From: Prochlorococcus sp. AG-363-M21
GTDB lineage: Bacteria; Cyanobacteriota; Cyanobacteriia; PCC-6307; Cyanobiaceae
Reading direction: 5' to 3'
Assembly: GCA_003278305.1 (NCBI GenBank)
Contig: QCFU01000008.1
Coordinates: 1 to 64,000, forward strand
Length of the DNA stretch: 64,000 nucleotides
In this document: in pieces, positions 58,193 through 64,000 of the stretch
How positions within the stretch are numbered: the first letter of the stretch is position 1
Layout of the letters: each line of letters begins with the position of its first letter
The notes under the pieces: generated by a model
What the model saw: the letters and a program-made list of their open reading frames with translations, nothing else
What the model was told of the DNA's origin: nothing
Database searches by the model: none
Position numbers and translations under genes: made by a program

Positions 58193-58915
58193 TTAATAAG
58201 TTTCTTCGATTTTTTTCTTTTCGCTTTTTAGCTCGACTTGAAGAGAAGGAGAAAGTGCTTTCTTTTGGGAGTCTGCATTTAGGTATTCTCCCGTAATTAT
58301 TGGAGCTACTTTTTTCAGTTTATGAGGAATAGAAAAGTAACGGTGAGTTTGATTCATTTTCCCCCTTTCTTGATAAGATTCATTTCCAACTTTTTTGCGC
58401 AACTTTATAACTGCATCAAAAATAGCTTCAGGACGAGGGGGGCAGCCAGGCAAATAAAGGTCTACTGGGATTAGTTTATCTACACCTCTAACTGCTGTTG
58501 GAGAATCAGCGCTAAACATTCCTCCAGTGATTGTGCAAGCACCCATGGCTATTACATATTTTGGATCAGGCATTTGCTCATAAAGACGAACTAATGCTGG
58601 AGCCATTTTCATTGTAACTGTGCCAGCAACTATTAATAAATCGGCTTGTCTAGGAGAGCTTCGCGGGACTAATCCAAATCTGTCAAAATCAAATCTTGAT
58701 CCGATTAGAGCTGCAAATTCAATAAAACAGCATGCTGTTCCATATAAAAGTGGCCAAAGACTGCTCAACCTAGCCCAATTGTGTAGATCATCCAGACTTG
58801 TGAGAATAATGTTTTCACTTAAGTCATTCGTCACACTTGGGGCTCCTATTGGCCCACAAGTGGCTGCACGGATGTCTCGGATAGCTTCGGCTTCAGTGGA
58901 AGGAAGATTTTTCAA
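58193..58915 (-). CDS. ndhK: NAD(P)H-quinone oxidoreductase subunit K
   Basis: The iron-sulfur N2-cluster subunit of NDH-1 (PSST homologue). 240 residues. Cluster cysteines are in [12 protein letters not shown] near residue 60, [11 protein letters not shown] near residue 125 and [10 protein letters not shown] near residue 155. The C-terminal 60 residues are a charged, variable tail. It lies three bases after ndhC. Confidence 0.97.
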   Translation of the reverse strand: MKNLPSTEAEAIRDIRAATCGPIGAPSVTNDLSENIILTSLDDLHNWARLSSLWPLLYGTACCFIEFAALIGSRFDFDRFGLVPRSSPRQADLLIVAGTVTMKMAPALVRLYEQMPDPKYVIAMGACTITGGMFSADSPTAVRGVDKLIPVDLYLPGCPPRPEAIFDAVIKLRKKVGNESYQERGKMNQTHRYFSIPHKLKKVAPIITGEYLNADSQKKALSPSLQVELKSEKKKIEETY

Positions 58916-58918
58916 GAG

Positions 58919-59281
58919 TTAACTCCATTCAAGTGCACCTTTTCTCCAAGCATATGCTAATGCAACTATTAAGATTGAGATGAATATCAGTGCCTCTATA
59001 AAAGCTAATAAGCCAAGTTTGTGGAATGCAACTGCCCATGGATATAGGAAGACAGTTTCTACATCAAAAATTACAAAGACCAAAGCAAACATGTAATAGC
59101 GAATATTGAATTGAATCCATGCACCCCCAATTGGCTCCATGCCAGATTCGTATGTAAGCTCTCTTTCCCCAGGCTTGCTTTTTGGAGAAATTAATTTGTT
59201 TGTGATTAGTGCTAAAGCTGGCACAGCACTTGATATCACGAGGAATCCTAGGAATGCGTCATAACCTTGGAGTGAAAACAT
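58919..59281 (-). CDS. ndhC: NAD(P)H-quinone oxidoreductase subunit 3
   Basis: A membrane subunit of NDH-1, 120 residues, three helices. The conserved [28 protein letters not shown] loop and [16 protein letters not shown] are diagnostic for ND3/NdhC. It is the first gene of ndhCKJ and diverges from rubA. Confidence 0.97.
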   Translation of the reverse strand: MFSLQGYDAFLGFLVISSAVPALALITNKLISPKSKPGERELTYESGMEPIGGAWIQFNIRYYMFALVFVIFDVETVFLYPWAVAFHKLGLLAFIEALIFISILIVALAYAWRKGALEWS

Positions 59282-59351
59282 TAGTGATGAAAACCTTTAT
59301 TATTAGTTTGACACTCACTTAAGAGTAGTTTCATAGATAGAGTTATGTTGT

Positions 59352-59801
59352 GTGAGACTACAAACTGTGAGTGATGAAAATGAAAATGCGTTAGATACTG
59401 AAAAAGCCAAAGAAAATGGCAGACTCATGTCTAATGCAGATGACTATAAAAGCCAAGCCTCATCTTCTCTGCAAGTTGATGATTTGGCGAGCCACAGATT
59501 CGAATGTCGAGGCTGCGGCTATGTATATGATCCTAAAGAGGGATTGAAGAAGTTCAACATATCTCCGGGAACTTCTTTTTTTGAAATTGATAAGGACACT
59601 TTTAAATGCCCAGTTTGCAGAGCAGGGTTAGATGCGTATAAGGATATTGGCGCTAAATTTCAACCAAGTGCTGGCTTTGAGGAAAATGTCAGTTATGGCT
59701 TTGGGTTTAATACTCTTCCTCCTGGGCAGAAAAATGTTTTAATTTTTGGAGGTTTAGCCTTCGCTGCAGCTTGCTTTTTATCTCTTTACTCCTTGCATTA
59801 A
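59352..59801 (+). CDS. rubA: Membrane-anchored rubredoxin (RubA)
   Basis: A 149-residue rubredoxin involved in photosystem II assembly in oxygenic phototrophs. The iron site uses CRGCGYVYDP near residue 54 and CPVCRAG near residue 94. A C-terminal membrane helix (about residues 130-148) anchors it. The N-terminal 45 residues are charged and variable. Starts at GTG 59352, GTG 59367 or ATG 59427 are all possible. It is followed after nine bases by ycf48 and then psbEFLJ, the conserved cyanobacterial order. Confidence 0.94.
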   Translation: MRLQTVSDENENALDTEKAKENGRLMSNADDYKSQASSSLQVDDLASHRFECRGCGYVYDPKEGLKKFNISPGTSFFEIDKDTFKCPVCRAGLDAYKDIGAKFQPSAGFEENVSYGFGFNTLPPGQKNVLIFGGLAFAAACFLSLYSLH

Positions 59802-59810
59802 CTTTTAATT

Positions 59811-60830
59811 ATGAATCGTTTTTTTAACTCCTTTTTAAACTTGATCTTGATAGTGGTGATTGGGTTTTCATTAAGTGGTTGTGTTTCTACTACAAGACTT
59901 CCTTTCTTGGCTCAAAGTCCATGGCAGGAGATTCAGCTTGACAATGATGCTAATCCATTAGATATAGATTTTATTGATCAAGATCATGGATTTTTAGTTG
60001 GTACTAATAGATTAATATTAGAAACTACTGATGGAGGAGTGTCTTGGCAGGAAAGGAATTTAGATTTGCCCAGTGAAGAAAACTTTCGTTTGATAAGTAT
60101 TGATTTTAAAGGTGAAGAAGGTTGGCTGGCTGGTCAGCCAGGTTTAGTTATGCATACTGAAGACTCTGGGAAAACTTGGAATCGATTAGTACTTGGCAAT
60201 AAATTGCCAGGAGACCCCTATTTGATAACTACTCTTGACCAAGATTCTGCTGAGCTTGCCACTACAGCAGGAGCGATTTATCAAACTACTGATGGAGGCT
60301 CGAACTGGGAAGGAAGAGTTTCAGATGCTTCTGGTGGTGTTAGAGATTTAAGAAGAAAAGATGATGGATCCTATGTGAGTGTTAGTAGCCTTGGTAACTT
60401 CTTTGTAACTTTGCAGCCACAAGATGCAGTTTGGAAGCCTCATCAAAGAGCTAGCAGTAAACGAGTTCAAACTTTAGGGTTTCAACCAAATGGACAATTA
60501 TGGTTGCTGTCTAGAGGTGCTGAGATACGTTTTAACGAAAATCCAGATGATGTTGAAGATTGGGGCAAACCAATAATTCCAATTGTTAATGGATACAATT
60601 ACTTGGATATGGCATGGTCCCCTGATGGAGATATATGGGCAGCAGGTGGAAATGGAACACTTTTAGTTAGCAAAGATCAAGGAAAATCATGGGAAAAAGA
60701 TCCAATTGGAGAAAATACTCCAACAAACTTCATAAGAATATTTTTCAGAGAATTTTCGGATAAAAATCCTCCAAAAGGCTTTGCTATAGGGGAAAGAGGG
60801 CATATTTTGAGGTGGGTGGGATACACATAA
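59811..60830 (+). CDS. ycf48: Photosystem II assembly factor Ycf48 (HCF136)
   Basis: A beta-propeller lipoprotein in the thylakoid lumen that binds precursor D1 and helps form the PSII reaction centre. 339 residues. The N-terminal signal ends with the lipobox-like SGC near residue 24. BNR-type repeats such as [39 protein letters not shown] and [12 protein letters not shown] are spread along the sequence. It sits in rubA-ycf48-psbEFLJ. Confidence 0.97.
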   Translation: MNRFFNSFLNLILIVVIGFSLSGCVSTTRLPFLAQSPWQEIQLDNDANPLDIDFIDQDHGFLVGTNRLILETTDGGVSWQERNLDLPSEENFRLISIDFKGEEGWLAGQPGLVMHTEDSGKTWNRLVLGNKLPGDPYLITTLDQDSAELATTAGAIYQTTDGGSNWEGRVSDASGGVRDLRRKDDGSYVSVSSLGNFFVTLQPQDAVWKPHQRASSKRVQTLGFQPNGQLWLLSRGAEIRFNENPDDVEDWGKPIIPIVNGYNYLDMAWSPDGDIWAAGGNGTLLVSKDQGKSWEKDPIGENTPTNFIRIFFREFSDKNPPKGFAIGERGHILRWVGYT

Positions 60831-60930
60831 AATACCTTGAATTGCACAACGCTCTGTAACCATGCAGCAAAAACCTTCCCTAACTTCATGGCAGTCTTGA
60901 TATGATTTTTCAGCTAATACGCGTGAGGCT

Positions 60931-61179
60931 ATGGCTGCCGGCTCCACCGGGGAACGCCCGTTTTTTGAGATCATTACCAGTGTCCGTTATTGGATCATCC
61001 ATGCGGTAACTCTCCCAGCAATTTTTATTGCAGGATTTTTATTTGTGTCTACAGGACTTGCCTATGACGCATTTGGGACACCTAGACCAGATACCTATTT
61101 CCAGGCATCTGAATCTAAAGCTCCAGTAGTGACTGAGCGCTTTGAATCTAAGGCTCAACTTGATTTGCGCCTGAAATAA
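60931..61179 (+). CDS. psbE: Cytochrome b559 alpha subunit
   Basis: The PSII core haem-binding subunit. 82 residues. [39 protein letters not shown] contains the haem-ligand His (IIHAV, near residue 23) and the single helix. C-terminal [13 protein letters not shown] is typical. First gene of psbEFLJ. Confidence 0.98.
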   Translation: MAAGSTGERPFFEIITSVRYWIIHAVTLPAIFIAGFLFVSTGLAYDAFGTPRPDTYFQASESKAPVVTERFESKAQLDLRLK

Positions 61180-61182
61180 CCC

Positions 61183-61329
61183 ATGACAAATTCTTCTTCT
61201 CCACTACAGGCTGTTGAAACACGCGCCTATCCAATTTTTACTGTCCGCTGGCTTGCAGTTCATGCATTAGCTATTCCGACGGTTTTCTTTCTAGGTGCGA
61301 TTGCAGCTATGCAATTTATCCGTCGTTGA
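61183..61329 (+). CDS. psbF: Cytochrome b559 beta subunit
   Basis: A 48-residue partner of Psb[37 protein letters not shown] includes the haem-ligand His (LAVHAL). It starts three bases after psbE. Confidence 0.98.
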   Translation: MTNSSSPLQAVETRAYPIFTVRWLAVHALAIPTVFFLGAIAAMQFIRR

Positions 61330-61350
61330 TTCATCGACTAAAATTTAGCT

Positions 61351-61470
61351 ATGCAAGTTAATGAAAATCCAAACAAGCTTTCGGTTGAATTAAACCGAAC
61401 CAGTCTTTATTTAGGCCTTTTGCTTGTTTTTGTTTTAGGGATTTTGTTCTCAAGTTACTTCTTTAATTAA
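61351..61470 (+). CDS. psbL: Photosystem II protein PsbL
   Basis: A 39-residue PSII subunit, [20 protein letters not shown] followed by the helix [19 protein letters not shown]. It is involved in PSII dimerisation and protection of electron flow. It lies 21 bases after psbF. Confidence 0.98.
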   Translation: MQVNENPNKLSVELNRTSLYLGLLLVFVLGILFSSYFFN

Positions 61471-61482
61471 ATTCTTCTAACC

Positions 61483-61677
61483 ATGAGCAAACTAAAGGGA
61501 CCTGATGGTCGACTTCCAGACAGGCTTCCAGATGGACGACCAGCTGTATCCTGGGAACGACGCTGGACAGAAGGCACTTTGCCTTTATGGCTAGTTGCTA
61601 CTGCTGGTGGGATAGCTGTTATTTTCGTTTTAGGGATCTTTTTCTATGGTTCTTATACAGGAGTTGGATCAGCTTAA
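61483..61677 (+). CDS. psbJ: Photosystem II protein PsbJ
   Basis: A 64-residue PSII subunit with a single helix ([23 protein letters not shown]) and the conserved end [10 protein letters not shown]. The charged N-terminus [20 protein letters not shown] is common in marine strains. Last gene of the operon. Confidence 0.97.
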   Translation: MSKLKGPDGRLPDRLPDGRPAVSWERRWTEGTLPLWLVATAGGIAVIFVLGIFFYGSYTGVGSA

Positions 61678-61700
61678 GATTTGATCATTCTAGTTTTAAA

Positions 61701-62648
61701 CTAGTTTTCAATAAATTCTCCCCAGTAAGTTTTAGTAAATAAATTAATTTTTTTTCGGGTTTCACCTGGGACCATTTCTTTAGATGTCATAAGGCTGTTT
61801 TCTAAAGCCTTATGAGCATTGCTTTTTGGTCTTATAACAGATATCCTCTCAGCAGTTGCTTGGACTATCTCCCGAGCAATTTTTGCGTTTGAATGAAGAT
61901 TTTCAAGCACCATATCAACATTGACATTTTCATGACCTTCATGCCAACAGTCATAATCTGTTGCCATAGCTAATGAGGCATACGCGATTTCTGCTTCTCT
62001 AGCTAGTCGTGCTTCAGTGTGATTTGTCATTCCAATTACATTGCAACCCCAGCTTCTATAGAGATTTGATTCTGCTCGTGTTGAAAATGCAGGTCCTTCC
62101 ATTGCTAGATATGTTCCGCCTCTATGCAGTTGTCGACCCTCAGGCATGATTTTTTCACCTTGCTCAGCCAAAATTCTTGAAAGACTTGGGCAAAATGGAT
62201 CTGCCATAGTTACATGCGCAACGACACCTTTTGAAAAAAAAGTCAAAGGCCTTTGATGTGTTCTATCAATAAATTGATCAGGGACAACCATGTCCAATGG
62301 TCGAACTTCTTCCTGAAGAGAACCAACTGCGGAAGGCGAAAGTATCCATCTGACATTTAAAGATCTAAGTGCCCAGATATTTGCTCGATAAGGAACCTCT
62401 GTGGGAGCAAAAGTATGATACCTGCCATGCCTTGCTAAGAAAACAATTTCCATGCCTCCGAGCCTGCCTAAACGCAGCTTGTCAGAAGGTTTTCCAAAAG
62501 GGGTTTCAATTTCAAGTTCTTCGACATTTTCAAGATTATTGATTGAATAGAGTCCACTTCCACCTAATACTCCTAGTCTTGCATTATCTAAAAATTTAAA
62601 ATCTGATCCTTTTTCTGCAACTTCTGAAGAGACATGTTGACTAATCAT
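61701..62648 (-). CDS. mtnP: S-methyl-5'-thioadenosine phosphorylase
   Basis: Splits methylthioadenosine, a polyamine and ethylene-pathway by-product, to adenine and methylthioribose-1-phosphate. 315 residues, purine nucleoside phosphorylase fold. GVLGGSGLYSI, FLARHGRYHTFAPTEVPYRANIWAL, and the methionine-salvage motif MEGPAFSTRAESNLYRSWGCNVIGMTNHTEARLAREAEI are present. Its start overlaps the divergently transcribed selD-like gene by 15 bases. Confidence 0.95.
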   Translation of the reverse strand: MISQHVSSEVAEKGSDFKFLDNARLGVLGGSGLYSINNLENVEELEIETPFGKPSDKLRLGRLGGMEIVFLARHGRYHTFAPTEVPYRANIWALRSLNVRWILSPSAVGSLQEEVRPLDMVVPDQFIDRTHQRPLTFFSKGVVAHVTMADPFCPSLSRILAEQGEKIMPEGRQLHRGGTYLAMEGPAFSTRAESNLYRSWGCNVIGMTNHTEARLAREAEIAYASLAMATDYDCWHEGHENVNVDMVLENLHSNAKIAREIVQATAERISVIRPKSNAHKALENSLMTSKEMVPGETRKKINLFTKTYWGEFIEN

Positions 62649-64000
62649 CTTGTTTTAGCTGGTGGTGGTCATACCCATGCATTAGTTTTGCATCGTTGGG
62701 CAATGAGCCCTCATTTGAAACCAAAGGGTATGGTTACTTTAGTAAATAGGCATAGTAAAAATATTTATTCAGGCATGTTTCCTGGTGTTATTTCAAAAAA
62801 ATATAAATTTGAAGATATTGCAATTGATTTATCTTTTCTAGCAGATGCTGCAGGCATAACTTTTGTGAAGGCAGAAATAATTGGAGTAGACCCTTCGAAA
62901 CAGTATTTAATTTTAGATAACAGATCATCAATACATTTTTCACACTTGAGCCTTGATGTTGGATCTGAAACTGCGTTGAACCTTGATCAAAAAAAATTAG
63001 TTCACAACACAAAAGGATGCTCTATAAAGCCATTTTCTAATTCAATTAAATGGATTCAAGAGTTTGATTCGGATATTCAAGAGGAGATTCAAAAACCTAT
63101 AACGATTATTGGTTCTGGTTTATCTGCTATTGAGATTGCATTGTCATTACGGAAAAGATGGCCTAAACGGCAGTTGAATTTGCAAGCATACGAAGGCAAA
63201 ATTGATCAAAGTTTTTCCAAGATGTTGATCAGTTCGAAGATTAACTTTATTTCTACTAAAGAAAAAGTGCTATGCCCTTCTTTGCTTTGTACCGGAAGTA
63301 AAGCACCTCTATGGCTTAAAGAAAGTGGTTTTCTTGTAAATCCCGTTGGGAGAGTTTTTACTTTGAAGACTCTCCAAGTAATTAATTTTCCTTATATTTT
63401 TGCAGTCGGTGATTGTGGAGTTGTTAAAGACTTTGAAAGGCCGCCATCAGGCGTTTGGGCTGTAAGTGCGGCTCAACGATTAGCTGAAAATATTGAAAGA
63501 TCTTTAAAAGGATTAAAACTATTAGAATGGGAACCGAAATCGAATGCCTTGCAACTAATTGGTATGCATTCCAATTCAAAGTTTTCTTTGGCTTGGGCAG
63601 TTTGGGGTGGAAAGGTTATTGGACCAACTTCATGGCTATGGAAGTTGAAAAATAGAATTGACAATAGATTTATTGAGAAATTTAAGTTCTTTGAAGCAAT
63701 GCAGTCTCAAGAAGAAGGTACTAATAAGTCTTGCAGAGGTTGTGGAGCGAAAATAGGAGCGAATGTTTTAAGTGAATCTCTTGAAAGTGCTGGTTTATTT
63801 GATTTAGCTAATCAACCAGAAGATGCGGCTATGATTTGTCCCTCATCTAATCTGGATGCTTGGGTTCAAAGCGTAGATGGTTTCCCCGCATTAGTTGCAG
63901 ACCCCTGGTTAAATGCCAGGCTAACAACTTTACATGCTTGTTCAGATATATGGGCTGTTGGAGCTAAGGTCAAATCTGCTCAAGCAGTCATTACTCTTCC
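62634..64000 (+). CDS. selD: FAD-dependent oxidoreductase/selenophosphate synthase (SelD) fusion, 3' end beyond the window
   Basis: The visible 455 residues join two domains. The N-terminal part is an NDH2-like flavoprotein (LVLAGGGHTHALVLHRWA with the first FAD loop; GSGLSAIEIALSLRKRWP near residue 160; FAVGDCGVVKDF near residue 257). The C-terminal part begins a SelD domain at about residue 364 with SCRGCGAKIGANVL. This holds the reactive Cys and Lys of the SelD GCxxK motif, with Ala replacing the second Cys of the E. coli type. The SelD part continues with MICPSSNLDAWVQSVDGFPAL. ATG start at 62634; it overlaps mtnP divergently by 15 bases. The rest lies beyond the window. Confidence 0.88.
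   Translation, partial: MLTNHLVLAGGGHTHALVLHRWAMSPHLKPKGMVTLVNRHSKNIYSGMFPGVISKKYKFEDIAIDLSFLADAAGITFVKAEIIGVDPSKQYLILDNRSSIHFSHLSLDVGSETALNLDQKKLVHNTKGCSIKPFSNSIKWIQEFDSDIQEEIQKPITIIGSGLSAIEIALSLRKRWPKRQLNLQAYEGKIDQSFSKMLISSKINFISTKEKVLCPSLLCTGSKAPLWLKESGFLVNPVGRVFTLKTLQVINFPYIFAVGDCGVVKDFERPPSGVWAVSAAQRLAENIERSLKGLKLLEWEPKSNALQLIGMHSNSKFSLAWAVWGGKVIGPTSWLWKLKNRIDNRFIEKFKFFEAMQSQEEGTNKSCRGCGAKIGANVLSESLESAGLFDLANQPEDAAMICPSSNLDAWVQSVDGFPALVADPWLNARLTTLHACSDIWAVGAKVKSAQAVITL

Noticed and set aside
61689-61704. Terminator between psbJ and mtnP
   Set aside because: CTAGTTTTAAACTAG can form only a stem with an impossibly small loop and has a weak T run; not convincing.
1-64000. Mobile island, prophage, defence system or CRISPR array
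   Set aside because: No transposase, integrase, restriction, toxin-antitoxin or cas gene and no regularly spaced repeats were seen. Apart from the tRNA fragment and the pseudogene, gene content and base composition look like uniform core genome.

Overview
The window looks like chromosome from a marine picocyanobacterium of the genus Prochlorococcus. It is AT-rich and very densely packed. It carries photosystem II genes (psbH, psbN, psbI, psbK, psbEFLJ), NDH-1 genes, chlD, ntcA, and many short genes of families known mainly from cyanobacteria (Ycf20, Ycf66, DUF3084, DUF3146, DUF3155, DUF3177, DUF3181, DUF3769). A low-light, SS120-like lineage is plausible, but I cannot fix the strain from the sequence alone. 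I see no rRNA, insertion sequence, CRISPR array, prophage or obvious genomic island. This is mostly core chromosome.

Layout. 0-5 kb: Ycf20-like protein, mpg-pyrB, creatininase family, gatC, crtR, tRNA-Leu(UAG) and a decayed copy of half of that tRNA. 5-16 kb: ycf66, ileS, a DUF3177 membrane protein, trmB, glmM, txlA, a thyX-dcd-cobO-like group, ntcA, DUF3084, a YqgF-like protein and DUF3146. 16-25 kb: pth, a decayed tatA, psbH with divergent psbN and psbI, an LptD-like outer-membrane protein, leuDC, cinA, glyA and tRNA-Arg(ACG). 25-38 kb: small cyanobacterial proteins, murJ, sfsA, amt with an NtcA box, ispH, DoxX, purH, an esterase, DUF3155, a small unlisted ORF, a Hik2-like histidine kinase, cobS, tgt and psbK. 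38-52 kb: an oxidoreductase, a CorC-like protein, tRNA-Met(CAU), pyrE, ygfZ, a TM0106-type RecB/RNase H-like protein, rdgB, a carotenoid oxygenase, hisB, fabI, a redoxin, a DegT-type aminotransferase, a photolyase, a Nudix hydrolase and folK. 52-64 kb: chlD, an Mce/Mla-type lipid ABC transporter pair, a YvcK-like protein, ndhCKJ, rubA-ycf48-psbEFLJ (photosystem II assembly), mtnP, and the first part of a selD/oxidoreductase fusion cut by the window end.

Functional links. rubA-ycf48-psbEFLJ together supply photosystem II assembly and cytochrome b559. ndhCKJ supplies the NDH-1 core. thyX and dcd supply thymidylate, and the neighbouring cobO-like gene and cobS point to corrinoid metabolism. ntcA and the NtcA box before amt tie the window to nitrogen control.

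The most notable observations are signs of genome streamlining. tatA is decayed between psbH and pth. The 5' end of mpg is out of frame with its only sensible ATG. A tRNA-Leu half has been duplicated and is decaying. Nine convergent gene pairs overlap tail to tail, four of them sharing one palindromic TTAA as both stop codons. I did not find a convincing new multi-gene system.
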